Notes under the pieces: generated by a model
What the model was told of the DNA's origin: nothing
Database searches by the model: none
Seen by the model: only the letters and a program-made list of their open reading frames with translations
Position numbers and translations under genes: made by a program
Shown here: positions 17,481-25,995 of the stretch, in pieces
How positions within the stretch are numbered: the stretch's first letter is position 1
Layout of the letters: every line of letters begins with the position of its first letter
NCBI RefSeq assembly: GCF_003350535.1
Contig: NZ_QQBB01000001.1
Span: 420,727 to 484,726, forward strand
Direction of reading: 5' to 3'
Origin: Microvirga subterranea
Lineage (GTDB): Bacteria > Pseudomonadota > Alphaproteobacteria > Rhizobiales > Beijerinckiaceae
Length of the DNA: 64,000 nt

Positions 17481-19398
17481 ATTCGGGAATCGCCTCCTCG
17501 AAGACCCGCTCGGCCGCGCTCCGGTCGCCGGCCGCGATGGCCCGGTCGAGGGCGTCGAGCCAGCGGTCCACCCGCTCCCGGTCGGCGAAGATGGGCTTCG
17601 CCGCCATGACGCCGTCGATGCCGATCTCCGCCATGGGCTCGTCGCGGGCGAACAGGATCTCGTGCAGGCGCTCGCCGGGCCGCGTCCCCATGACGGCGAT
17701 CTCGATGTCCTCGCCGGGCTCGTAGCCGGCGAGCCGGATCATGCGCTCGGCGAGATCGTAGATCCGCACCGGCTGGCCCATCTTGAGCACGTAGACCGAG
17801 GCGCGCTCGTAAGCGGCGGCCGCATCGGCCGCGATGCGCCGGCCGTCGTCGGCGTGAGACGCGGAGGTGAGCACGAGATCCGCCGCCTCGCGGGTGGTCA
17901 TGAAGTAGCGCACCATGTCCGGATGCGTGACCGTGACCGGCCCGCCGCGGGCGATCTGCGCCTTGAACTTCGGCACCACGGACCCGACCGAGCCCAGCAC
18001 GTTGCCGAAGCGCACCGCGATGAGGCGCGGTGCCCCGTTGTGGCCCTTGAACTCGGCGTCGAGGGCCTGGGCGTACATCTCGGCGAAGCGCTTGGTGGCG
18101 CCGAGCATCGAGACCGGATCGATGGCCTTGTCGGTGGAGATGATGACGATCTCGCCGACCCCCGCCTCCACGGCCGCATCGGCCACGTTCACCGAGCCGA
18201 ACACGTTGGTCTTGACGCCCTCGGTCCAGTTCCGCTCGAGATAGGGCACGTGCTTGAGGGCGGCCGCGTGGAACACCACGTCGGGCCGGAACTCCCGCAT
18301 GACCTCGCGGATCCGATCCCGATCGCGCACGTCGGCGATGAGCCCGTCCACGTTGGTGTCGCTCGACAGGAGCGTGGGGTTTTCCAGGATGTGGTAGAGC
18401 GAGGGCTCGGAGCTCTCCACGATCATCAGGTCGGTCGCCCCGAAGGCGACGACGCGGGTGCAGATCTCCGACCCAATCGAGCCGCCGCCGCCCGTCACGA
18501 GGACGCGCTTGCCCCGGATGAAATTCTCGAGGCGGCGCCGGTCGATCTGCACCGTCGGGCGCAGGAGCAGGTCCTCGATCTCCAGCGGCGCGAGCTCCGC
18601 GTCGCGCATGCCCTCGCCCAAGCTCGTGACCCGCACGAGCGGAAGGCCGAGGCGGCGGGCGCGGGCGATCAGCATCTCGGGATGGGCCTCGGGCGCGAGC
18701 GCGCTCGGGGTCGCCACGAGCCGGCGGATCGGGGTGCCGCGCTCCTGGAAGTCCTGGATGACCTGGTCCATGTCCGTGAAGGTGCCGAGCACCGGCACGC
18801 CTCGGATGGACTGGCCGAGGTCGTCGGACCGGAACGACAGGACGCCCTTGGGCTGGAGCCGCTTGACCGCTCCCGACTCGATCGCCCGGATGAACACCTC
18901 GATGTCGCTGCCGCGCCCGAGCAGCAGGGCCGGCGTGTTGGAGTCCCGCTCCAGGGTCTGGCGGGAGCGGGCGTACTTCACGTAGCGGAAGGCCAGCCGC
19001 GGCCCGCCCAGCAGGAACATCTGGATCAGCCAGTAGAGGGCGATCGTGATCTTGCCGAAGAAGTAGAAGCCGAAGAGCTGCGGCGAGAACAGGACGTAGT
19101 CGATGACGAGCAGCGTCAGCGCCAGCACGCTCGTGGCCCGGAAGATGTTGAACAGGTCCGGCAGGGACGCGAAGCGCCACTTGGAGCGGTAGAGCTGGAA
19201 GAACCAGTAGACCAGCCCCGCGAAGGCCACGAAGGGCGGCAGGAACAGGGGCAGGTGCTGGAGCCGTTCGTCGAGAAGCCTGCCGTCGAAGCGCACGTAG
19301 AAGGTCGCCACGACGGCGACGGCCGTCATCGCGAGGTCATGGACGACGATGAGCGTCTTCTTGAAGTCCTGCCGTTTCAAATCAGGGGGTCCCGCCAC
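17413..19398 (-). CDS. WbpM/FlaA1-like nucleoside-diphosphate-sugar 4,6-dehydratase
   Basis: The product (661 residues from GTG 19398; TTG 19380 would give 655) has four N-terminal membrane segments (about 15-130), a CoA-binding-like Rossmann domain, then a catalytic SDR domain with VLVTGGGGSIGSE and IISTDKAIDPVSMLGATKR. The usual SDR tyrosine is replaced by a hydrophobic residue, as in WbpM/CapD enzymes. This class converts UDP-GlcNAc to the 4-keto-6-deoxy sugar, first step to QuiNAc or FucNAc. With the opposite-strand transferase and reductase it makes a complete O-antigen-priming set. No good ribosome binding site distinguishes the starts, and there is no ATG at the N-terminus. Confidence 0.88.
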   Translation of the reverse strand: MAGPPDLKRQDFKKTLIVVHDLAMTAVAVVATFYVRFDGRLLDERLQHLPLFLPPFVAFAGLVYWFFQLYRSKWRFASLPDLFNIFRATSVLALTLLVIDYVLFSPQLFGFYFFGKITIALYWLIQMFLLGGPRLAFRYVKYARSRQTLERDSNTPALLLGRGSDIEVFIRAIESGAVKRLQPKGVLSFRSDDLGQSIRGVPVLGTFTDMDQVIQDFQERGTPIRRLVATPSALAPEAHPEMLIARARRLGLPLVRVTSLGEGMRDAELAPLEIEDLLLRPTVQIDRRRLENFIRGKRVLVTGGGGSIGSEICTRVVAFGATDLMIVESSEPSLYHILENPTLLSSDTNVDGLIADVRDRDRIREVMREFRPDVVFHAAALKHVPYLERNWTEGVKTNVFGSVNVADAAVEAGVGEIVIISTDKAIDPVSMLGATKRFAEMYAQALDAEFKGHNGAPRLIAVRFGNVLGSVGSVVPKFKAQIARGGPVTVTHPDMVRYFMTTREAADLVLTSASHADDGRRIAADAAAAYERASVYVLKMGQPVRIYDLAERMIRLAGYEPGEDIEIAVMGTRPGERLHEILFARDEPMAEIGIDGVMAAKPIFADRERVDRWLDALDRAIAAGDRSAAERVFEEAIPEFKRRVLPLEPPAPAEPARLASN

Positions 19399-19477
19399 AT
19401 TGTTCCGCGCGGTATCCGCCGCGTTCCCGGCTTTGTCAATGTGACGGCGGACATGGCCGGTGGCCGGGACGGTCCGG

Positions 19478-20260
19478 TCAGGCCTGCGGCAGCGGGCTCT
19501 CGGCCACCACCACGAGGCCGCCTGTCTCCTGGGACACATGGGCGCTGATGCCGAAGCTCGCCGCGAGCTTTTCCGGGGTGAACACCTCGGCCGGGGGCGC
19601 ATGGGCCTGGAGGCGGCCCCGGTCGAGAAGCACGATCTCGTCGGCGAATCGCGCCGCCAGGGTGAGGTTGTGCATGATGGCGACCACCAGCGCTCCGGCC
19701 CGGGCCTGGGCCCGGAGCACCTCGAGCACCATCAGCTCGTGGCGCGGATCGAGGGCCGCGACCGGCTCGTCGGCCAGGAGAACGGGCGCTTTGGTCGCAA
19801 GGGCTCGGGCGAGCAGCACCCGGGCCCGCTCGCCGCCGGAGAGTTCCGTAGCGGGACGGTCGGCGAAGTCCCGCACGTCGGCGGCCGCCATCGCGTCCTC
19901 GACGGCCCGGCTTCCGGCCCCGCCGAGGGAATCGGGTCTCTCTCCGTGCGGCAGGCGCCCGAGAGCCACCACGTCGCGGACCGGCAGCGGCCAGGCGACG
20001 CCGCCGTTCTGGGCCAGGTAGGCGATGGCCCGCGCCCGGTCGGCGGCGCGGAGCCGGGCAACCGGCTCCCCGTCGAGGGTGACGGCGCCGGCGGCCGGCG
20101 TCACGAGCCCCGCGAGGCTGCGCAGGAGGGTGGTCTTGCCGGCCCCGTTCGGCCCGACGATGACGGCGAAACGGCCCGACTCGAAAGCGAGATCCACGCC
20201 CGACAGGGCCCGGCGGGACCCGAGATCGATCGACAGGGAGCGGGCGACGAGGCGCTTCAT
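19478..20260 (-). CDS. FecE/HmuV-type ABC transporter ATP-binding protein
   Basis: This 260-residue cytoplasmic ATPase has Walker A GPNGAGKT (36-43), signature ELSGGERARVLLARAL (from 139), Walker B PVLLADEP (159-166) and an H-loop histidine in IMHNLTLA. It belongs to the iron-siderophore, haem and cobalamin family of importer ATPases. Its ATG overlaps the stop of the permease gene (ATGA at 20257-20260), so the two work as one importer. Whether the substrate is haem, a siderophore or B12 cannot be decided; no binding protein or receptor is nearby. Confidence 0.9.
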   Translation of the reverse strand: MKRLVARSLSIDLGSRRALSGVDLAFESGRFAVIVGPNGAGKTTLLRSLAGLVTPAAGAVTLDGEPVARLRAADRARAIAYLAQNGGVAWPLPVRDVVALGRLPHGERPDSLGGAGSRAVEDAMAAADVRDFADRPATELSGGERARVLLARALATKAPVLLADEPVAALDPRHELMVLEVLRAQARAGALVVAIMHNLTLAARFADEIVLLDRGRLQAHAPPAEVFTPEKLAASFGISAHVSQETGGLVVVAESPLPQA

Positions 20261-21315
20261 GCGGGCGTCTCCGCCAGTTCCGCCTTGCGCCGGGCGATGA
20301 CCCAGAGGAAGAGCGGCACCCCGAGAATCGCGGTCAGGACCCCGATCCTCACCTCGGTGCCGGACGGGATGAGGCGCACGGCGCAATCGGCCGCAAGCAG
20401 CAGCGCCGCGCCCGCAAGCCCGGCCGGCACCAGGGTGCGGGCCGGGTCGTAGCCGACCAGCGGCCGCACCAGGTGCGGCGCGACCAACCCCACGAAGCCG
20501 ATCGAGCCGGCGACCGCCACCGAGGCGCCGGTCCCGACCGCGGCGCCGGCCACGACGAGAAGCCTCAGGCGGCGCAGGTCGACCCCGAGGCTCTGCGCCG
20601 TCTCCTCGCCCAGGGCCAGGGCCCGCAAGGACGGGGCCGCCGCCAGCACGAGGGCCGAGGCCGCAAGGATGAACGGCAGGGCGAGCCACACATGGGTCAT
20701 CGACCGGTCCTCGAAGGAGCCGAGCAGCCAGAACACGATCTCGGTGACCGCAAAGGGATTGGGCGAGAGGCTGATGGCGAGCGAGGTCCCGGCCCCGGCG
20801 AGGCTTCCGACCGCGAGCCCGGCGAGCACGAGCACCACCACGGTGGCGTTTCGTCCCGCCACCGCCACCACGACCGCGATGGAGACGAGCGCCCCCGCGA
20901 TGGCCGCGACCGGGAGGGCCCAGGACAGGGCGCCAACGAGGCCGAAATAGAGCACCAGCACCGCCCCGAGAGCCCCTGCCTGCTGCGCGCCGAAGACCGA
21001 CGTATCGGCGAGCGGGTTGCGCAGCAGCCCCTGCAAGGCCGCACCCGTCAATCCGAGGATCCACCCGACCAGGAGCGCCAGGATGGTGCGGGGCAGGCGG
21101 ATCTCCCGCACCACCACGCCAGCGCTGCCCTGGTCCGACACGAGCGCCTTCGCGGCGGCGACGACCGGGATCGGCGCCGGCCCGACCGCGAGCGAAGCGA
21201 GGCTCAAGGCCGCGAGCAGAATCGCGAGGCTTGCGATGAGGGAGGGCCGGGAGGCGGGCATGAGCACCGATTGCGTTGACGCCTCCGCGATAGCAACAGC
21301 GCCCCCCGGTGTCAT
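20257..21315 (-). CDS. FecCD family iron/haem/cobalamin ABC permease
   Basis: The product (352 residues from ATG 21315, or 334 from ATG 21261) has about ten membrane segments and the FecCD hallmarks: LPRTILALLVGWILGLTGA, QGLLRNPLADTSVFG, AVAGSIGFVGLVAPHLVR and the C-terminal PSGTEVRIGVLTAILGVPLF. GAAGGAAG-type purines lie upstream of 21315, while 21261 lacks a clear site, so the longer form is preferred. It forms an operon with the ATPase at 19478. The leader contains a stable hairpin (21367-21395). Confidence 0.88.
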   Translation of the reverse strand: MTPGGAVAIAEASTQSVLMPASRPSLIASLAILLAALSLASLAVGPAPIPVVAAAKALVSDQGSAGVVVREIRLPRTILALLVGWILGLTGAALQGLLRNPLADTSVFGAQQAGALGAVLVLYFGLVGALSWALPVAAIAGALVSIAVVVAVAGRNATVVVLVLAGLAVGSLAGAGTSLAISLSPNPFAVTEIVFWLLGSFEDRSMTHVWLALPFILAASALVLAAAPSLRALALGEETAQSLGVDLRRLRLLVVAGAAVGTGASVAVAGSIGFVGLVAPHLVRPLVGYDPARTLVPAGLAGAALLLAADCAVRLIPSGTEVRIGVLTAILGVPLFLWVIARRKAELAETPA

Positions 21316-21366
21316 CCTCGACGTTTCTTCCTTCCTGTTGCGGGAGGGGAAACCTGGACCCCCATG

Positions 21367-21395
21367 CCGACAAAGCGGGTTCGATCCCGCGTCGG
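21367..21395. promoter_or_regulatory. Stable hairpin in a divergent promoter region
   Basis: CCGAC-aaa-GCGGG-TTCGAT-CCCGC-GTCGG forms a ten-pair hairpin with a three-base bulge. It lies between the divergent starts of the FecCD permease (21315) and the aminotransferase (21448). The loop looks like a tRNA T-arm but does not pair with the required seven-base loop. It could act as an mRNA leader structure for either gene. Confidence 0.45.
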
Positions 21396-21447
21396 ACCGT
21401 GCTACGAAGCAGGCCAAGCCCGTGAAAACCAACGCTCAGAGCCCGGC

Positions 21448-22602
21448 ATGAATCCGCTTTTCGCCAACCTGCCCACCACCGTCTTCGAAGTGATGTCGAG
21501 CCTCGCCCGGGAGACGGGCGCCATCAATCTCGGCCAGGGCTTCCCGGACGATCCGGGCCCGGAGGACGTCAGGCAAAAGGCGGCGGACGCGGTGCTCAAC
21601 GGCTACAACCAGTACCCGTCCATGATGGGCATCCCGGAGCTGCGCTCCGCCATCGCGGCCCATTACCGGCACTGGCAGGGCGTCGACCTGGACCCCGCCA
21701 CGGAGGTGATGGTCACGTCCGGCGCCACGGAGGCGCTCGCGGGCGCGATCCTCGGCATCGTCGAGCCCGGCGACGAGGTGGTGCTGTTCGAGCCCATGTA
21801 CGACGCCTACCTGCCGCTCGTGCGGCTTGCCGGCGGCGTGCCGAAGTTCGTGACGCTCCAGCCGCCCCATTTCCGGCTCACCGAGGAGGCGCTGGCGAAG
21901 GCCTTTTCCCCGAAGACCAAGGCGGTGCTGCTCAACAACCCGCTCAACCCGACCGCCACGGTCTTCGCGCCCGAAGACCTGACCCTGCTGGCCGATTTCT
22001 GCCGCCGGTTCGACGCCATCTGCATCAGCGACGAGGTGTGGGAGCACGTGGTGTTCGACGGCCGCCGCCACCAGCCGGTGCTGGCGCTCCCCGGCATGCG
22101 CGAGCGCTCGGTGAAGATCGGCTCGGCGGGAAAAATCTTCAGCCTCACGGGCTGGAAGGTCGGCTTCGTGTGCGCCGCGCCGCACATCATGAAGGTGCTG
22201 GCGAAGTCGCACCAGTTCCTCACCTTCACGACCCCGCCGAACCTGCAGGTCGCGGTGGCCTACGGCCTTGCGAAGGACGACGCCTATTTCGACGGGATGC
22301 GGCGCGACTTCGCCCGCAGCCGCGACCGCTTCACGGCGGGGCTCAACACGCTGGGCTTCGACGTGATCCCGAGCCAGGGCACCTACTTCGTCAACATCGA
22401 CATCGCGCCCTTGGGAGAGACCGACGACGTGGCCTTCTGCCGCCGCCTCGTGACCGAGCACGGCGTCGCGGCGATCCCGGTCTCGGCCTTCTATGCGCAG
22501 GGCGCCGTGAAGAACGTGGTCCGCTTCTGCTTCGCCAAGAAGGACGCGACGCTCGATGCGGGCCTCGAGCGTCTGGCGAAGGCCCTCAGGCGGGCGGCCT
22601 GA
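21448..22602 (+). CDS. PLP-dependent aminotransferase, class I/II
   Basis: The 384-residue enzyme is a fold-type I aminotransferase. It opens with INLGQGFPDDPGPEDV and NGYNQYPSMMGIPELR, has SGATEALAGAI, NPLNPTATV (substrate arginine/cofactor region), SDEVWEHVVFDG (PLP-ring aspartate) and the PLP lysine K229 in GSAGKIFSLTGWKVG. The pattern is closest to the YbdL/methionine- and kynurenine-aminotransferase subgroup, acting on methionine, glutamine or aromatic amino acids. The ATG at 21448 precedes the conserved N-terminus directly. No partner enzyme adjoins it. Confidence 0.88.
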   Translation: MNPLFANLPTTVFEVMSSLARETGAINLGQGFPDDPGPEDVRQKAADAVLNGYNQYPSMMGIPELRSAIAAHYRHWQGVDLDPATEVMVTSGATEALAGAILGIVEPGDEVVLFEPMYDAYLPLVRLAGGVPKFVTLQPPHFRLTEEALAKAFSPKTKAVLLNNPLNPTATVFAPEDLTLLADFCRRFDAICISDEVWEHVVFDGRRHQPVLALPGMRERSVKIGSAGKIFSLTGWKVGFVCAAPHIMKVLAKSHQFLTFTTPPNLQVAVAYGLAKDDAYFDGMRRDFARSRDRFTAGLNTLGFDVIPSQGTYFVNIDIAPLGETDDVAFCRRLVTEHGVAAIPVSAFYAQGAVKNVVRFCFAKKDATLDAGLERLAKALRRAA

Positions 22603-22708
22603 CGGCGGGCTTATCCACCGGGCCGACTTCAAGATTGTTTCTTGCGCCGGAAGCTCTTAGCCTCACGCCGTTTGTCCCCCCTTCGAACCAGAGGAGTTCC
22701 CACCCCTG

Positions 22709-23794
22709 ATGATCCGTACTCTCGCTTCCCTTGCCCTGGCCCTTGGCCTTGTTACGGGCGCCGCCGCTCAGGAGCGCGTCGTCAACGTCTACAACTGGTC
22801 GGACTATGTGGATCCGAAGGCGCTGGACGAGTTCACGAAGCAGACGGGCATCAAGATCGTCTACGACACCTACGACAACAACGAGATCGTCGAGACGAAG
22901 CTGCTCGCCGGCAAGTCCGGCTACGACATCGTCGTGCCCTCCGGCCCGTTCCTGCAGCGGCTCATCGGCGCCAAGGTGTTCCAGAAGCTCGACAAGTCCA
23001 AGCTGCCGAACCTCGCCAACCAGTGGCCCGAGGTGACGCAGCGGCTGGCCGTGTTCGATCCGGGCAACCAGTACGCCGTCAACTACATGTGGGGCACGAC
23101 CGGCATCGGCCTCAACACCAAGAAGGTGAAGGACACCCTGGGCGACATGCCGCTCAATACCTGGGATCTGGTGCTAAAGCCCGAGATCGCCTCCAAGCTC
23201 AAGGCCTGCGGCATCTACATGCTGGATTCCCCGGAGGACCTCTTCCCCGGCGTGCTCGCCTATCTCGGCCTCAACCCGGATTCCAAGCGGGTCGAGGACC
23301 TGAACAAGGCCGGCGACGCCCTGTTCCGGGTGCGCGGGAACATCCAAAAGTACCATTCGTCCGAGTACATCAACGCCCTCGCCAACGGCGACATCTGCGT
23401 GGCGGTAGGCTATTCGGGCGACATGATCCAGGCCAAGAACCGGGCCGAGGAGGCGAAGAACGGCGTCGAGATCTCCTACGTGATCCCGCGCGAGGGCGCG
23501 CTCATGTGGTTCGACAGCTTCGCGATCCCGGCGGACGCCAAGAATGTGGCCGAGGCGCACGAGTTCATCAACTTCATGCTGAAGCCCGAAATCGCCGCCA
23601 TGAACGCGAACTTCGTGTCCTACGCATCGGGCAACCTCGCGGCCAAGCAGCACATCAAGCCGGAGATCCTCAACAATCCGGGCATCTATCCGGACGAGGC
23701 CACCATGAAGCGGCTCTTCACCAACACCGCCTACGACGAGCGCTCGCAGCGCACCGTCACCCGGCTCTGGACCCGGGTGAAGACCGGCCGTTAA
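22709..23794 (+). CDS. PotF-like polyamine ABC transporter substrate-binding protein
   Basis: The 361-residue periplasmic protein has a signal peptide (MIRTLASLALALGLVTGAAA). The mature start ERVVNVYNWSDYVDPKALDEF and YDTYDNNEIVETKLLAGKSGYDIVVPS are characteristic of PotD/PotF putrescine-binding proteins; YMWGTTGIG is also conserved. Bound polyamine would be passed to a PotGHI-type importer, but no permease or ATPase gene is beside it, so it is an orphan here. A perfect hairpin at 23836 ends the unit. Confidence 0.92.
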   Translation: MIRTLASLALALGLVTGAAAQERVVNVYNWSDYVDPKALDEFTKQTGIKIVYDTYDNNEIVETKLLAGKSGYDIVVPSGPFLQRLIGAKVFQKLDKSKLPNLANQWPEVTQRLAVFDPGNQYAVNYMWGTTGIGLNTKKVKDTLGDMPLNTWDLVLKPEIASKLKACGIYMLDSPEDLFPGVLAYLGLNPDSKRVEDLNKAGDALFRVRGNIQKYHSSEYINALANGDICVAVGYSGDMIQAKNRAEEAKNGVEISYVIPREGALMWFDSFAIPADAKNVAEAHEFINFMLKPEIAAMNANFVSYASGNLAAKQHIKPEILNNPGIYPDEATMKRLFTNTAYDERSQRTVTRLWTRVKTGR

Positions 23795-23835
23795 TCGGCC
23801 GCTCAGGATCGCCCCGGCATCATCCGCCACGCCTG

Positions 23836-23866
23836 CTGCTCCGCCGCTTCGGCGGAGCAGCCGTTT
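23836..23866 (+). terminator. Intrinsic terminator-like hairpin after potF-like gene
   Basis: CTGCTCCGCCG and CGGCGGAGCAG form a perfect 11-base stem with the loop CTT, followed by a short T-containing stretch. It lies 42 bases after the stop and just before the SIMPL gene's ribosome binding site. Confidence 0.75.
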
Positions 23867-23880
23867 CAGGGAGACCCTTC

Positions 23881-24609
23881 ATGCGCCTCGCTACCCTTGC
23901 GGCCCTGGCCACCCTCGCGTTCGCCGCCCCGGCCCTCGCCCAGACCGATGCCGGACGCCACCAGCCCACGATCAGCGTCGTCGGGACCGGCGAGGTGGAG
24001 CTCAAGCCCGACTTCGCCCGCGTCTTCGTGACCGTGGCGACCCAGGCCGACACCGTGGCGCAGGCCGCCAGCTCGAATCGCGCTGCGACCGAGCGGGTTC
24101 TCGCCCGCATCGAGGGCCTGGGCATCAAGAAGGAGGACATCCAGACCGCGAACTTCCAGGTCTTCCAGACGCCGACCCAGTACACCCCGGACGGCAAGGA
24201 GGTGAAGGCGCCGAAATTCTCCGCCAACCATCAGCTGCGCATCACCACCCGCGACCTCGACGGCGTCGGGCGGCTCGCTGGCGAGATCCTGGCGAGCGGC
24301 GACATGACGTTCCAGTCCGTCTCGTTCGGCCTCGACCGACAGGAGGAAGGCGCTGACCGGGCCCGGGAGGCGGCCGTGCGCGACGCCAAGCGCCAGGCCG
24401 AGGTCTATGCCTCCGCGGCGGGCGTGGGGCTCGGCCGGCTGATGGAGATCCGCGACGGCTCCGCCCAGCCCTTCGAGCCGCGCCCCGAGATGCGCATGCA
24501 GATGGCCCTCGCCAAGGGCGCCGATTCGGCGGTCCCGATCGTGCCGCCGGCGACGATCCGCTACACGTCGAGCGTCCAGATGGTGTGGGAGATGGCCGCG
24601 CGTCCTTGA
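23881..24609 (+). CDS. SIMPL domain (DUF541) periplasmic protein
   Basis: The 242-residue protein has a signal peptide (MRLATLAALATLAFAAPALA) and then ISVVGTGEVELKPDFARVFVTV, the hallmark start of SIMPL/DUF541 proteins. It continues with AATERVLARIEGLGIKKEDIQT and REAAVRDAKRQAEVYASAAGVGLG. Family members such as BP26 and YggE are periplasmic, form oligomeric channels or rings, and are linked to oxidative-stress tolerance. The start has GGGAG at about 23870. The stop is 10 bases from the convergent anti-sigma gene. Confidence 0.9.
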   Translation: MRLATLAALATLAFAAPALAQTDAGRHQPTISVVGTGEVELKPDFARVFVTVATQADTVAQAASSNRAATERVLARIEGLGIKKEDIQTANFQVFQTPTQYTPDGKEVKAPKFSANHQLRITTRDLDGVGRLAGEILASGDMTFQSVSFGLDRQEEGADRAREAAVRDAKRQAEVYASAAGVGLGRLMEIRDGSAQPFEPRPEMRMQMALAKGADSAVPIVPPATIRYTSSVQMVWEMAARP

Positions 24610-24619
24610 GGCGCCGCCC

Positions 24620-25438
24620 TTACAGGGTGCCGCGCTCCGGCGGCTTCGCCTTGTCCTCGTATTGCCGGTAGACCGCCTGGGCGACGGTCAAAAGCTCGTC
24701 CCGGCCGAGGCTGCCGGTCACCACGTAGGAGCAGCCCTCGTCGATCCACGAGAACGCCGAGACCCCGTTCTGGCTTTCGAACCGGAAAGCCGTTTCCTTC
24801 TCGGCCGCGCTGGAGCGGGCATAGAGCGTCAGCCGCTGCCCGCCGTCGTTCTGGTACATGAAGAGAGCCGCGGGCTCCGCGCCTGCCGGCAGGAGGCGGC
24901 CGCCGATGAGGCGGTAGCCCTGGGCGGTCAGGTTCGGGGCTACGAGCGGGTGGCCGACCCGGCGCGACAGCCATTGGACGAGATGGGCCTCCTGGTCGGC
25001 CGCGACCTCCACCGGGTGCAGCCGCTCGCCCACATAGGTCCGGTAGGCGGTGATCGCGTCCCGGGCGGCGGTGTCCGCAGCGGCCTGGCGCAGCGGCAGG
25101 CCGTCCTTCGCCAGAAACGCACCCCCGGCGGCCCCGACGGCGAGGCCGATCGAAAGCCAGATCGCGGCCGCGGCGGCCGCGGCCGGCCGGAAGCGCGCCG
25201 GGCGACGGCCGGCCTCCACGAGATGGGCGACCCGCAAGCGGGCGGGAATTGGCTCGGCCGCCTTGAAGGCGAGCCGGTCGCGCAGGGCCTGGCGCTGCTC
25301 GGCCTCGACGGCGACGCGCGACGCGGCGGCCGGACTGTCCGCCAGATAGGCCTCCACGGACCTCAGGCGGCCGGGCGCGAGCCTGCCGTCGAGATAGGCC
25401 TGCAGATCGTCCTCGCCGATGGGACGCTCGTCCGTCAC
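24620..25438 (-). CDS. Membrane anti-sigma factor
   Basis: The 272-residue protein has an N-terminal cytoplasmic part with EDDLQAYLDGRLAPGRLRSVEAYLA, typical of the zinc-free anti-sigma domain of this class. One membrane helix lies near 85-108 (AAAAAIWLSIGLAVGAAGGAF) and a periplasmic C-terminal domain follows. Its ATG overlaps the sigma-factor stop by four bases, so it is the partner of the ECF factor at 25435. It would hold the sigma at the membrane until an envelope signal arrives. The signal is not evident. Confidence 0.9.
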   Translation of the reverse strand: MTDERPIGEDDLQAYLDGRLAPGRLRSVEAYLADSPAAASRVAVEAEQRQALRDRLAFKAAEPIPARLRVAHLVEAGRRPARFRPAAAAAAAIWLSIGLAVGAAGGAFLAKDGLPLRQAAADTAARDAITAYRTYVGERLHPVEVAADQEAHLVQWLSRRVGHPLVAPNLTAQGYRLIGGRLLPAGAEPAALFMYQNDGGQRLTLYARSSAAEKETAFRFESQNGVSAFSWIDEGCSYVVTGSLGRDELLTVAQAVYRQYEDKAKPPERGTL

Positions 25439-25980
25439 TTGATCCTCCTGAGGACGGCGCTGCGCCCTCCCTCCATGAACCGTCTCATTCTTTCCCGGGC
25501 CCGGCTGAGCCGCGACATCACCGTGCCGATCGGGACATCGAGCACCCGGGCGGCCTGTTCGTAGGACAGATCCTCGACCCCGACCAGCAGGAGCACGGAG
25601 CGCTGCTCCTCGGGAAGCGCGTCTAGGCCGGTGAGGATGTCCTTCAGGCCCGCGCTCCCGTCCGCATGGCCGTCGGGAGCCGCGACCTGATCGAGGGTCT
25701 CGACTCCCACCTGCTGCCCGCGCTGCCGGCGCTGCCGCAGGCTGTTGAGGAAGAGGTTGCGCTGGATGGCGAAGAGCCAGGCTCTCAGGTCGCCGTCCTG
25801 CCGCCGCTGGTGCCAGCGGCTGATGGCGCGCTCCAGGGTGTCCTGCACCAGATCGTCCGCCGTCTCGTCGTCCCGGAGCAGGGCCCAGGCGTAGCGCCTG
25901 AGCCCGGGGATCTGCGGTTCGAGAAGCGATGCGATCTCGTCCAAGGGGCTAGCTCCTCCTCCGTCGTCCGGCTGCCGCAT
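25435..25980 (-). CDS. ECF-type RNA polymerase sigma factor
   Basis: This 181-residue sigma-70 family factor has region 2 (LRRYAWALLRDDETADDLVQ, core binding and -10 recognition) and region 4 (LPEEQRSVLLLVGVEDLSYE, then a helix-turn-helix with VPIGTVMSRLSRARERM). It lacks regions 1 and 3, as ECF factors do. It is co-transcribed with its anti-sigma factor at 24620. Targets cannot be read from this window, and I did not find a convincing autoregulatory promoter pattern. Confidence 0.92.
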   Translation of the reverse strand: MRQPDDGGGASPLDEIASLLEPQIPGLRRYAWALLRDDETADDLVQDTLERAISRWHQRRQDGDLRAWLFAIQRNLFLNSLRQRRQRGQQVGVETLDQVAAPDGHADGSAGLKDILTGLDALPEEQRSVLLLVGVEDLSYEQAARVLDVPIGTVMSRLSRARERMRRFMEGGRSAVLRRIK

Positions 25981-25995
25981 GGAATCGGGCTCCGG

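Noticed and set aside
21375..21390. tRNA T-arm remnant or phage attachment site
   Set aside because: GCGGGTTCGATCCCGC looks like a T-arm but pairs only with a six-base loop, and no rest of a tRNA, integrase or direct repeat is nearby.
21315..21447. Possible cobalamin riboswitch upstream of the FecCD permease
   Set aside because: A CCCGCAACAGG-like stretch is present on the minus strand, but the other conserved B12-box blocks are not found; only a simple hairpin is supported.
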